From an uncultured Schlesneria sp. (GTDB lineage Bacteria > Planctomycetota > Planctomycetia > Planctomycetales > Planctomycetaceae), in the NCBI GenBank assembly GCA_903834925.1, contig CAILLA010000107.1:1-58729 (forward strand): 58,729 nucleotides of DNA, in the 5' to 3' direction. A program made the translations under genes and the position numbers. The notes below the pieces were generated by a model. It worked only from the letters and a program-made list of their open reading frames with translations, did not search any database and was not told where the DNA came from. Numbering within the stretch: the first letter of the stretch is position 1; every line of letters starts with the position of its first letter. Below are positions 1-8,484 of this stretch, piece by piece.

Positions 1-36
<36 letters not shown>

Positions 37-174
37 AGGATATTGGTCAATTGCGCCAGAGCAGTTTTGGTGGACCGGTTTACCGGTCGCTACATCAGAA
101 CTCTCAAATCAATAACAAAAACAGTCCGCATCATTCGACAAACCTGATTCTTGAACTCTCCAACCTGTTCATAC

Positions 175-213
175 AAAACCGTCACTCGGCTCACGCCGGG
201 TGGCGGTTTTTTT
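175..213 (+). terminator. Rho-independent terminator of the 16S rRNA transcript
   Basis: A 12-bp stem (CCGTCACTCGGC with GCCGGGTGGCGG, two G-U pairs) around the loop TCAC is followed directly by seven T. It lies about 140 bases after the 16S end with no gene between, so it very likely ends the rRNA transcript. Confidence 0.9.
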
Positions 214-578
214 CGTTTCTACTTCTCATGGGTTACCACGACGAGTTTCATTTCGTGGAAGACTGGGAAAGACAAGCGAAGAGGAAGAGTTTTGACCACG
301 AGTAATACGACTCGCACGAATAAGAAATTACGAAGGGGAGGAGAAGGTTGCTCGTGTAAATTCATGCTCTTTTCTGATTCGTCAGATTCGTGCTTTTCGA
401 GGTCAATACTCTTCGTCTTCGGTCTTCTGAACATCAACGGTTTAAGAGGTAATCATGGAAATCAGGATCGCGTTGCTTGATGCGACTGATTAGCCGCGTA
501 ACAATCATTTCTGTCGCTTAGCCAGCGACGACCTGCCGCTCTGAAGATAGGCCCCGACGACTTTCGGCCCCTCCATTG
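214..578. other. Gene-free stretch between 16S terminator and MFS gene
   Basis: I see no supportable gene here. Bases about 290-400 hold degenerate CACGAA/TTCGTG words on both sides of a centre (for example CACGAATAAGAA and CAGATTCGTG), resembling a widespread family of dispersed CACGAA-type repeats; the same kind of word recurs at 48661. The end of the stretch must contain the promoter of the MFS gene, but I cannot point to convincing -35/-10 boxes. Confidence 0.4.
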
Positions 579-590
579 AAGGAACAGGTC

Positions 591-1907
591 ATGTCTGTTG
601 AATCCTCTGAACGGTCAGTGTCGGCACCTGCACATTCCAATTCCCGATCGGGAACGCGATTTGTCGTGCTAGGCGTTTTATGTCTGCTGTCGGGGATACT
701 GTACCTCGACCGTGTTTGTATTTCGCAGGCACTCCCTTTTATCAAAGAGGACTTGAAGCTTTCCAACACCGGTACCAGCCTCGTCTTGATGGCTTTTACG
801 CTAGCCTACGGTCTATTCGAAGTTCCGACAGGTCGATGGGGTGACCTGATTGGCGGGCGAAAGGTCCTGACACGAATCTCGCTCTGGTGGTCGGCCTTTA
901 CCGCGTTGACTGGTGCGTGTACTGGTCTGTGGCCGATGGTGACGGTTCGCTTTCTTTTCGGAGCGGGTGAAGCGGGGGCATTTCCCAACGCAGCACGAGT
1001 CTTGTCGAGATGGTTTCCCGACGTAGAACGAGGACGAGCACAGGGAGTCTTTCTCGCGGCATCGCAAATTGGCGGAGCCGTCGCACCGTTTCTTGCCGCA
1101 GTCCTGATTCGAAATATTGGCTGGCGATCCACGTTTGCCGTGTTTGGCGGCGTCGGCGTCGTCTGGGCTGCTGGCTTCTGGTGGTGGTTCCGCGACGATC
1201 CAGCAACACATCCCGCCGTTAACTCAGCAGAGGCCGAACATATTGGTCGTCGAGCCTCCTCCGATAACGTCCACACGCCTATTCCCTGGTCCGCTGTCTT
1301 TCGCAACCCGAGTATCTGGTTTCTCAGTTTGATTATGATCTTCGCGTCATTCAACAGTTACATCTATTTTTCCTGGTTTCCAACATATCTCATCAAAGGA
1401 CGCGGCGTTGACCCGACCGCTGCCGCGACGATGGCATCGCTGGTCCTGGCATGTGGTGCAGTCGGCACATTTTTTGGCGGTCAGATTCTCGACCTCGTGG
1501 TCACGGGGAAAGGATTGATCAGAAGAAGACTAATGGGTTGCAGCGCGTTCTTCGCTGCCGCCGGATTTTTGAGTTGCTTGTTGATATCACAAAACCCTTG
1601 GCTGGCGACCATGTTCGCTGGCCTTTCCTTTTTCATGACTCAAGCAACTCAATCACTGTGGTGGTCATGTACGATCGGAATTAGTGGCAAACACGTCGGT
1701 GCGTTGTTCGGGCTGATGAACTCCGCCGGTGTTTTTGGTGGGATGAGTTCCCAATACCTTGTCGGAGCCATCGCCGACTGGCTGGAAACACATGGTCATT
1801 CCGGCCGAGCGCAATGGGATCCCATTTTCTATATCGACGTTGGCATCCTGATCGCCGCCGGATTGACATGGTCCTTTTTCCGATTCATCCCTGTTGAAGC
1901 GGAGTAA
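591..1907 (+). CDS. MFS transporter, anion:cation symporter-like
   Basis: A 438-residue inner-membrane secondary transporter with about 12 hydrophobic segments, the usual size for the major facilitator superfamily. The first membrane helix carries LDRVCISQALPFI, the pattern of the anion:cation symporter branch (GudP/ExuT/NanT-like importers of sugar acids and other organic anions). The loop after helix 2 has the MFS motif A as GRWGDLIGGRK. The ATG at 591 is chosen because AAGGA stands 7 bases upstream; an in-frame TTG at 576 would overlap that site. The gene stands alone and runs toward a kinase gene on the other strand. The substrate cannot be read from sequence; sugar acid or carboxylate is an inference from the subfamily. 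Confidence 0.9.
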   Translation: MSVESSERSVSAPAHSNSRSGTRFVVLGVLCLLSGILYLDRVCISQALPFIKEDLKLSNTGTSLVLMAFTLAYGLFEVPTGRWGDLIGGRKVLTRISLWWSAFTALTGACTGLWPMVTVRFLFGAGEAGAFPNAARVLSRWFPDVERGRAQGVFLAASQIGGAVAPFLAAVLIRNIGWRSTFAVFGGVGVVWAAGFWWWFRDDPATHPAVNSAEAEHIGRRASSDNVHTPIPWSAVFRNPSIWFLSLIMIFASFNSYIYFSWFPTYLIKGRGVDPTAAATMASLVLACGAVGTFFGGQILDLVVTGKGLIRRRLMGCSAFFAAAGFLSCLLISQNPWLATMFAGLSFFMTQATQSLWWSCTIGISGKHVGALFGLMNSAGVFGGMSSQYLVGAIADWLETHGHSGRAQWDPIFYIDVGILIAAGLTWSFFRFIPVEAE

Positions 1908-2029
1908 CAATCTCACTGGCTCACGGAATATCCCCATCAAGGTAGGTGCCAGCGACGGAGACTCTGCCCGTACGTTAAAGCGTAGACTCTCGGACGACGT
2001 GAAAATCCGTCGCGGCGATCTCTTAACCG

Positions 2030-2075
2030 CGAAGCGGTGCAAGAAAACAGCCAGGGGTTTCAACCCCTGGAAAGG
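2030..2075. repeat. Palindromic repeat between convergent genes
   Basis: ACCGCGAAGCGGT, itself a short palindrome, is followed by the hairpin CCAGGGGTT-TC-AACCCCTGG (2051-2070, 9-bp perfect stem). This style of paired hairpin is typical of dispersed intergenic repeats in planctomycetes. It lacks a T-run, so I do not call it a terminator. The remaining bases between 1908 and 2260 show no gene. Confidence 0.5.
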
Positions 2076-2160
2076 TTGGAATCGGAAGATATTTAGCCCT
2101 GATAAGGGCGCAGGATTCTCGTTATTGCAATTCGTTCTCAACTGTATTTCATCGGATTTG

Positions 2161-2206
2161 TTCATCTTTATCTGTGTGGTTCTGTGTGCATCTGTGGCTA
2201 ACCACT
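2161..2206. repeat. Degenerate ATCTGTG-type dispersed repeat
   Basis: TTATCTGTGTGGTTCTGTG and GCATCTGTGGC repeat a 10-12 base unit. The same sort of unit, in its CATCCGTG version, follows the histidine kinase gene at 12911-12950. Such words occur widely in intergenic DNA of planctomycetes and other bacteria; function unknown. Confidence 0.45.
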
Positions 2207-2260
2207 TTTGAATTTCATTAATTAGAGTGTCGACATCAGCGAGCACATTTAATTCCGCAG

Positions 2261-5200
2261 TCAGGGCGTCGCCCGTTCCAATTCGATTGTCACGGAAGCC
2301 GTCTCCGCTGCTTCGTCGAAGTTGAGTGGTCTTTGATCGCCAATTCCAATCGAAAGAGCCATCTTATCGCCCTCAATCTTGTAGACACCTGGGATGACAC
2401 GGATGATGCCGCCTCGCTCGTGACAAGTCAGTGTTAGCCGTTTTGGCTTCTGTTCAGCATCGAACCTAATTGTGTATGGTTGATCTTCGGAAGAGTTCGA
2501 GATCCCATCGACCTCCTCCAAATTTTTAAACTTAATCTGGTCCTTGCGAATAGTCACGTTCGCGCCCAACTCTTTCGCGACGGCTTGCTTCCGTCTTACG
2601 CTGCAGACCTTCCAGTTCCCCTGCGATAGCGTCAGGTCGTCGGCTCGTTGAAACGTGAGAGAAATCGATTTGTCGTCCGGAGTTAGATTCCAATTCGCCG
2701 GGCGCGGCATATTTGTTGGAACCAGGCGTATCAAGAAGAATTTCTCATCCGCCATGAATATGCCTCGGGCGACTAAACGACTGTCGTGCGATGGTCCCTC
2801 TTTGACGTACAGATCAATCCACTTGGCATCGTGCTTTTTTGGCAGCTCGGTCGGAATTTGAAATGAGAACGTCACATCTTGAGGATTGACGTCCTCCCGT
2901 TTGTCTCCCGGACGACGTTCGAGCAATGGGCTCCAGGTGTCCAGGACACTCTTCGAATGAATCTGAATCGTGTCACCAGCCACGTCGATGTAATCGGCCT
3001 CCGAAGCTGATAAGTTGCTCGGTTTTCCATACGGTTGCCGACCCTGCAATTTCCAGCGCCCCGGTAGTGACATCAAAGCGGCCTGCCCGAGCGGATAGGG
3101 TGATCGAGCGCTAATGGTGTGATGCGATCTGGGTGTCAAGTTCAGGTCACCGCGATCGATGAACGTTGCCCCGTGTTTGACATCCCAATAGTACTTTCCC
3201 GAACTAAGTCGCATCGCGTAAAAGTCGGCCGAGTACGAGGCGCTCCATTTCTTCTCGGGGTTAAACAAATTGACAGTGAATTCAGGGTCATCGACATCAA
3301 ACTGCACAATGCCGCAAGTCAATTGCCGGTAACACCAGAATGTAGAGGCGGCCAGGAACGGAATGATGGCGGGAATCAGCAGTAGTTTTATCGGTGGTCT
3401 TTTCAGGATCGTCGTTTCCCAGCTTCCCGATGTTCGTCGTTGACCCCACGCAAAAGTCGCCAAGCCGATCGGCAGCAGAATTCCCAAGGCAATGTATGTC
3501 AGAGCGACCCAGAACATCCCTTTGACGACGATCGTCTCTAATGCGTCCGCAATCGGGATCATCCATAGTCCCCAGACTGCCAGCAAACACCAGTAAGCAC
3601 GTGTCGGATAGGCCTCGCGCATTCGTTGCCAGAAGGAATTCTCCGACGAACGAACTTGACCTGATGCCGAAGAACTCGCACGGGGAGCCGCAATTTCACT
3701 TATCGTTGCTGAGTTGACGCTGCCGGAAGTCCGGTCAGTTCCACCTGCCATCACCAGGTTGGTCAAGAAATTGTCGAACGCTTTTTGATAGACACGACGG
3801 GTTGCAATGATCGATCCAAACACAAACAGACCAATCGCATATAACGCAAAAATCCCGCCTTCAATTTGATTCCGTTGCGCTCTGAACGAGCCAGCGTTCG
3901 GATTGACGCATAACCCCAGGATGATGATCGCCGCGACAAGAAGAATTCCCAGTAGAAAGGCATGTAAGGCTCGAATTGTTCCCATTTTCGCATTAAGTCG
4001 AATCGATCTCGATTCACATGTGACATCAATCGACGATGCTGCGGCAAACAGGTTACCCCTCAAATGGTTCAGCCCCGGGCCTGTCAACGAAAGTTGCGAC
4101 GGGGTGCGACGATTCAACACAAACCCTGATGACGTCAACGAAGCTACAGCAAGATCAAAAGATTTTTCAGAATCACCCGAAAAAGGGACCGATCGCGAAT
4201 AATCGCCAGCCAAAAACTTCCAAATTCCATCGGACGAATCAGTTTCAGTCGGTACAGACCACGACGTTATCTCTTTCCCATTTGCTGGATGACTTGCATG
4301 CGCGAAATTGTTGGCGTCAGCCAATAGTTTTGTGACGAACTTAGTGAAACGTTCCTCCAATTGCCGACAGCGACCTAAGTACCACAAACCAACGACTACA
4401 ACGGGGCCAACTGCGATGAGTGCTCCAGCGCAAAACGAAAGCAATCCCACCGCCGGGATCAGAATTGCCGCATCAATACCGATGATCCGTAGTTTCGCAT
4501 GAGCATTCAGCGTTCCAGTTTCAATTCGAAAATCGATCTGCCGAACGGCACTCAACGCGCGATTCATCCCCTTTTTCCACCACCACGGACCATTCAGTTT
4601 GAGACGAGATGGCGTTCGTTCCGCGACGACAAATCCATCTCGACACAGCGCTTGAACCGCAAAATCGAAAAAGGATTCGATATCGCCATCGAACGAAATT
4701 TTCTGTGAATAGTTTCCCCATAACGGCAATGGGCGCGACTTCTGGACAATTCGCGCAGTCGAATCGACAGTCTTTGGGTTAACGTCGGAGGAAAGATTTT
4801 TCACGGGATCTAATTGGGGTGGATCGTTTACAGCCAACCCGACATTCGGTGCCGGAACCGCTGTCGGATGTTGCACGTGAGCCAGCCAGTTCGAAAGCAA
4901 TTCCGCCACTTCTTTTGCTGACTGATATCGGTCGTTGGCGTTTTTCCGTAAAAGCTTGGTGATGATCGCTTCCAGCCATTCCGGAATCTCGGGATTAAGC
5001 TCCCGGATTGGCCGAGGTGATTCCTCACAGATGCGTTTCAGTAGACCCATCGTCGTTGTGGCCCGAAACGGCGGACGCCCGGTGCAAAGTGTGTATAGCA
5101 CGCTACCCAAACTAAAAAGGTCCGATCGAACGTCAATCGATTCACCGTTCGCTTGTTCCGGCGCCATGAATTGCGGTGTCCCCGCCACAACACCGGTCTG

Positions 5201-6055
5201 AGTCATACCAACGTCGTCAACAGCCCGTGCCAGACCAAAGTCAGTGATCTTGACCCGTTCGACTCCATTTTCCAGCAGGATATTCGCAGGCTTAATATCG
5301 CGGTGAACAAGCCCTTGAGCATGCGCTGCAGCCAACCCAGATGCGGTCTGCATCCCGATTCGCAGGATCTCGGGTACCGACAACGATCCCGTTGCGACAA
5401 GCCGTTCCTGAAGCGTCTTTCCGCCGACAAACTGCATGACGAGGAATGGAGGCTCTTGATTCTCTTCGACGGCAAAGATCGCCACGACATGGTCATGACT
5501 GACCGCAGCTGCCGCGCGAGCTTCCCGTACAAATCGCTTGCGAGCCACAGGACTGGACGCCAGATGAGCCGCCATCACCTTGATTGCGACGATCCGCCGT
5601 AACGACGGATCGTAAGCCTTCAGGACAAGCCCCATTCCTCCCCGCCCCACGACATCGAGGATTTCATAAGAACCGAGACGCCCAAGTGAATCGGGCTGAT
5701 CCGTTGGCTGCAGAAAGTCGAGTTCCGTCGATGAGAGTGGTCGGCCTTCAGTCACACCCATTTCGCCAACCGCAGTCCCGGGCAACCGATTTTTCTCGTG
5801 GTCGATTAAGTCTCGCAACTCTGATGATGACTCACCCCGGTTTGCATCGAGTTCAGCGAGTTGTCTGGCGGCACCTTCCCAGGATTCCTGGCCAGCAACC
5901 AGCCGCTCGATCGACTTTTGACATGCCGGGCAGTCGTTAATGTGCAACTCAATCTGCTCGCGAGACCAAGTCGAATCATGGAATTCCGTACCGTCGAGGA
6001 AGTGACGCAATAACGAAACGTCTGGACAATCTATTGGTTCGTTCATGGTATTCAT
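2261..6055 (-). CDS. Membrane Ser/Thr protein kinase with fused zinc-binding segment and C-terminal WK-type domains
   Basis: About 1264 residues. Near residues 38-45 a HINDCPAC motif (H-x3-C-x2-C) looks like the zinc-binding core of anti-sigma factors (zf-HC2/ASD type). A complete Hanks-type kinase domain follows at about 130-395: GRGGMG glycine loop, VAIKVM lysine, HRDIKPAN catalytic loop, DFGLA and APEQ. After it come two related ~150-residue blocks, each with a pair of membrane helices, then more helices and an extracytoplasmic region with two segments of the GxWK type (GRWKLQGR, GNWKVCSV) resembling the planctomycete domain TIGR03067. It lies 60 bases downstream of the ECF sigma gene on the same strand, so the pair is probably an operon. 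The start is either 6055 or 6046; neither has a good ribosome site. Partner and signal are unknown; control of the neighbouring sigma factor is inferred. Confidence 0.88.
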   Translation of the reverse strand: MNTMNEPIDCPDVSLLRHFLDGTEFHDSTWSREQIELHINDCPACQKSIERLVAGQESWEGAARQLAELDANRGESSSELRDLIDHEKNRLPGTAVGEMGVTEGRPLSSTELDFLQPTDQPDSLGRLGSYEILDVVGRGGMGLVLKAYDPSLRRIVAIKVMAAHLASSPVARKRFVREARAAAAVSHDHVVAIFAVEENQEPPFLVMQFVGGKTLQERLVATGSLSVPEILRIGMQTASGLAAAHAQGLVHRDIKPANILLENGVERVKITDFGLARAVDDVGMTQTGVVAGTPQFMAPEQANGESIDVRSDLFSLGSVLYTLCTGRPPFRATTTMGLLKRICEESPRPIRELNPEIPEWLEAIITKLLRKNANDRYQSAKEVAELLSNWLAHVQHPTAVPAPNVGLAVNDPPQLDPVKNLSSDVNPKTVDSTARIVQKSRPLPLWGNYSQKISFDGDIESFFDFAVQALCRDGFVVAERTPSRLKLNGPWWWKKGMNRALSAVRQIDFRIETGTLNAHAKLRIIGIDAAILIPAVGLLSFCAGALIAVGPVVVVGLWYLGRCRQLEERFTKFVTKLLADANNFAHASHPANGKEITSWSVPTETDSSDGIWKFLAGDYSRSVPFSGDSEKSFDLAVASLTSSGFVLNRRTPSQLSLTGPGLNHLRGNLFAAASSIDVTCESRSIRLNAKMGTIRALHAFLLGILLVAAIIILGLCVNPNAGSFRAQRNQIEGGIFALYAIGLFVFGSIIATRRVYQKAFDNFLTNLVMAGGTDRTSGSVNSATISEIAAPRASSSASGQVRSSENSFWQRMREAYPTRAYWCLLAVWGLWMIPIADALETIVVKGMFWVALTYIALGILLPIGLATFAWGQRRTSGSWETTILKRPPIKLLLIPAIIPFLAASTFWCYRQLTCGIVQFDVDDPEFTVNLFNPEKKWSASYSADFYAMRLSSGKYYWDVKHGATFIDRGDLNLTPRSHHTISARSPYPLGQAALMSLPGRWKLQGRQPYGKPSNLSASEADYIDVAGDTIQIHSKSVLDTWSPLLERRPGDKREDVNPQDVTFSFQIPTELPKKHDAKWIDLYVKEGPSHDSRLVARGIFMADEKFFLIRLVPTNMPRPANWNLTPDDKSISLTFQRADDLTLSQGNWKVCSVRRKQAVAKELGANVTIRKDQIKFKNLEEVDGISNSSEDQPYTIRFDAEQKPKRLTLTCHERGGIIRVIPGVYKIEGDKMALSIGIGDQRPLNFDEAAETASVTIELERATP

Positions 6056-6115
6056 CTTTAAAGGCCATTTGGCCGGCAAACCAGTTCACATTGGAACTCG
6101 TCGCATGGAAAACTC

Positions 6116-6706
6116 TCATTCGCTTGCCCGAACAAGTTCTTTGATCCTGGCCATCACTCGGCTTTTCGCGAGGTATACAGCAGCAACCGACATCCTTAAT
6201 TCTGCGGCAACATCCTTACCGCTTCGGCCATCAACGGTTGTCTGCCAGAACGCTTGCCACGTTGATTCCTGTACTTCGCCACGAACTCGTTCTGCGGCCC
6301 ATTCGAAAATCCGCTTTTGATGTTCCTGATCCCATAACGCCGACTGCTCATTTTCCGAAGCGGGCAATTCTTCGAACCGTTTCGCGATGGATGAATCCCC
6401 GGTTCCCGTGACGGATGAACGTTGTTTGGAAAACCAATCCTTCAATTCATTGCGAACGATTGTGAACAACCAGCCACGAAACGACCCGCGAAGCGGGTCG
6501 TAGTCCAATCGTCCAATCGTCCTGGAGACAATTCTGAGAACGTCCTGTGTCACATCAATCGCATCGGCATCCTGCAAACCCTGTTTACGGGCAAATCCAT
6601 AAACCAAAGGCGAATAAATGTCGACGAATTCCCCCCACGCAGATTCATCCTGCGCGTTTCGTATCCGCAGCAGTAAACTAGACCGAGTGACGTGAAATTC
6701 CGCCAT
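6116..6706 (-). CDS. ECF-type RNA polymerase sigma factor (kinase-linked)
   Basis: A 196-residue sigma-70 family protein of the extracytoplasmic function type. Region 2 is visible as DIYSPLVYGFARKQGLQ and DVTQDVLRIV with GSFRGWLFTIVRN; region 4 as GKDVAAELRMSVAAVYLAKSRV, a helix-turn-helix for the -35 element. The ATG at 6706 is preferred over a TTG three bases earlier; AGGAAGAGG lies about ten bases upstream. The next gene on the strand is the large membrane kinase. In planctomycetes, ECF groups found beside Ser/Thr kinases are known and thought to be switched by phosphorylation; that this pair acts so is inference. Confidence 0.93.
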   Translation of the reverse strand: MAEFHVTRSSLLLRIRNAQDESAWGEFVDIYSPLVYGFARKQGLQDADAIDVTQDVLRIVSRTIGRLDYDPLRGSFRGWLFTIVRNELKDWFSKQRSSVTGTGDSSIAKRFEELPASENEQSALWDQEHQKRIFEWAAERVRGEVQESTWQAFWQTTVDGRSGKDVAAELRMSVAAVYLAKSRVMARIKELVRASE

Positions 6707-6834
6707 CAAATATCGCCTCTTCCTGCAAGTACCCCCTGAAAGTCAGAAGCTATCACGAAATCCGATTGATTTCGAAATTTTTCACGATCACCGTCCGGGA
6801 AGGGGATCAGGGATTAGCCCAGATTATTCATTAA

Positions 6835-6886
6835 CCCGCCGCGCAAGCGAGGGTCTTGCTTTGTTGTCCCTCGATTGCGCGTCGGG
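6835..6886. repeat. 19-bp inverted repeat, dispersed planctomycete type
   Basis: Arms CCCGCCGCGCAAGCGAGGG (6835-6853) and CCCTCGATTGCGCGTCGGG (6868-6886) pair at 17 of 19 positions around a 14-base loop. No T-run follows on either strand. The words CGCAAGCGAGGG and GTCGGGCTAGCG are of the kind seen in many copies in planctomycete genomes. It separates the sigma gene from the DUF1778 gene; the surrounding 6707-6919 bases hold no gene. Confidence 0.6.
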
Positions 6887-6919
6887 CTAGCGTTTCACGG
6901 TGTTCTGCGCGAAATCAGT

Positions 6920-7204
6920 TTAACTTTGATCCTGTCGCATCAAAGCTCCAAGCCGCTTTTGGGCTGGTGTTAATTTAACTGGCCCGCTTAGCGCCTGCCA
7001 GAACGCGAGTTGCTCATCAGGACTCAACAGAATTGTCCGATTTGCTGCGCTGGAGACTTCCCTACGTGCTTGTTCAACAGCCACGGTTCGAACGTATTCG
7101 CTCACGCTAATTTGCTTTAATTCAGCCGCAGCCTCAAGAGACTGTTTGCGTTCTGCATCCAAGCGGAATACGAGTGAGCACGCCTTGGAAGAGGGTTTTG
7201 TCAC
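6920..7204 (-). CDS. DUF1778 (TacA-like) type II antitoxin, orphan
   Basis: A 94-residue protein with the ribbon-helix-helix N-terminus of DUF1778 antitoxins (RLDAERKQSLEAAAELK, then ISVSEYVRTVAVEQAR) and the conserved tail LLSPDEQLAFWQAL. Such antitoxins bind their own promoter and neutralise a GNAT acetyltransferase toxin that blocks aminoacyl-tRNAs. The GTG start is supported by AAGGGA six bases upstream. No GNAT gene follows: the next 210 bases downstream are non-coding, and the gene after that is a sigma factor. It may be a relic, an anti-addiction copy acting on a toxin elsewhere, or a free regulator. Confidence 0.8.
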   Translation of the reverse strand: MTKPSSKACSLVFRLDAERKQSLEAAAELKQISVSEYVRTVAVEQARREVSSAANRTILLSPDEQLAFWQALSGPVKLTPAQKRLGALMRQDQS

Positions 7205-7281
7205 ACGAAATCCCTTGACACACTATCTTCTACCATACCGCAATACACACAAATAAACGCCGAATCCACCACCGTACTTAG

Positions 7282-8424
7282 TCACTCGTCATTTTCCCGG
7301 TTTCGTCGCCCCCTTGGCATGTCCGACATTGATTCTTTTCGCTTTTTCCCGGTCACAATCCAATAGTCATTGTGTTCTGCCACTTCAACGTCGGCGTACC
7401 AGAGTGGCATTCGCTCGACGAACCAGTTTGGTGTTTTGGTGACGATCAGAATTTTGGCTTTCGGCTTAAGTGCTCGATGAGCCGTATCCAGGAACAGGTC
7501 AGCAATCGCGTAATTCGAAAAATACGGGGGATTTGCCAACGCGAGATCGAACTCGTCAGACGCGGGCGATTGCCCTTCGGCATCAAGCGCATACGTGATT
7601 CCAGGGGCTTCGTTCTTCGCAATGCCACGTTCAAGCGACTGGATCGCTCGGGCGTTGGAATCAACTGCGTGGACAGTCACGTTCTCGGCGGCAAAGGCCG
7701 CAGCGAGAGTCACCGTTCCGGCACCACTCCCCAGATCCAGTATTTTCATGCCGGGCTTGACCGTCATCGTATTCATTAACGCCCGGGCACCGGGATCTAT
7801 GTGCCGATGACTGAAGACACCCGGCCTGCTGTAGGCATAGATCAATCGTTCCCGATCACGAAAGGCGAACTCACAATCGAAATCTCGCACCTTTTTCAAT
7901 GGCTTGACCTTGGTCGCGAAGTACAACGTCCCTTGTTTGCGGATCGGGCGACGAGTCACCTTCGGAAACAATTCCCGTAACTCATTGTGAATCCACTGAT
8001 CCTCGTCGTTGTCGGTCGAGACGATCATCCGGCCACCTTCGACAAGTCGCATATGACCCTGCTGCATCAAGTCGCGGGTCAGCTCGGCTTCACCCCCCTT
8101 TTTAAAGGCGAAAGCGACCAAGTCTGCTTCATGGTCGGGAAGATCCGGCCGACAACATAGATTCAGATTACTCGGAGGAGGCCCGTCTTCGCTGATCCGA
8201 AAATCACTTTGAAGCTTGTGAAAGATGTCGAGGAACCAGCAGTCGACGACGGCGCCTGGATTTTCGGTGGCATACGCAACCCCGAATTGCGCACGGCCAG
8301 CCGAGGTACAAATAACCCGATCACCTTTCAGTTCCGGCAATGCGTCAATCAAGAGTTTTTCTTGCGGACGAATGAAAAATGAATGGGGGATTTCTTCTTC
8401 GACTTTTTTGTTTCGACGTGTCAC
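7282..8424 (-). CDS. RsmC/RlmG-like class I SAM methyltransferase
   Basis: A 380-residue protein with the double-domain build of RsmC/RlmG (guanine-N2 methyltransferases of small or large rRNA): a degenerate N-terminal methyltransferase-like half and a C-terminal catalytic half. The SAM site is LDLGSGAGTVTLAAA at about residue 230 and the catalytic motif is LANPPYFSNYA (NPPY) near 300. The start is a GTG without a clear ribosome site, so the first residues are uncertain. It lies 60 bases downstream of the RlmI-like gene, also an rRNA methyltransferase, and the two are probably co-transcribed. Which nucleotide it modifies cannot be read here; a lysine/arginine-rich tail is present. Confidence 0.82.
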   Translation of the reverse strand: MTRRNKKVEEEIPHSFFIRPQEKLLIDALPELKGDRVICTSAGRAQFGVAYATENPGAVVDCWFLDIFHKLQSDFRISEDGPPPSNLNLCCRPDLPDHEADLVAFAFKKGGEAELTRDLMQQGHMRLVEGGRMIVSTDNDEDQWIHNELRELFPKVTRRPIRKQGTLYFATKVKPLKKVRDFDCEFAFRDRERLIYAYSRPGVFSHRHIDPGARALMNTMTVKPGMKILDLGSGAGTVTLAAAFAAENVTVHAVDSNARAIQSLERGIAKNEAPGITYALDAEGQSPASDEFDLALANPPYFSNYAIADLFLDTAHRALKPKAKILIVTKTPNWFVERMPLWYADVEVAEHNDYWIVTGKKRKESMSDMPRGRRNRENDE

Positions 8425-8484
8425 GCGAGGCTCTGCTCAGGAATTCTGTGGCGGAAAAAAGGCATCATGCAAGGCCATCACACC

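Noticed and set aside
51..480. Small frames just after the 16S gene
   Set aside because: They cross the rRNA terminator, have no ribosome sites and no recognisable protein features.
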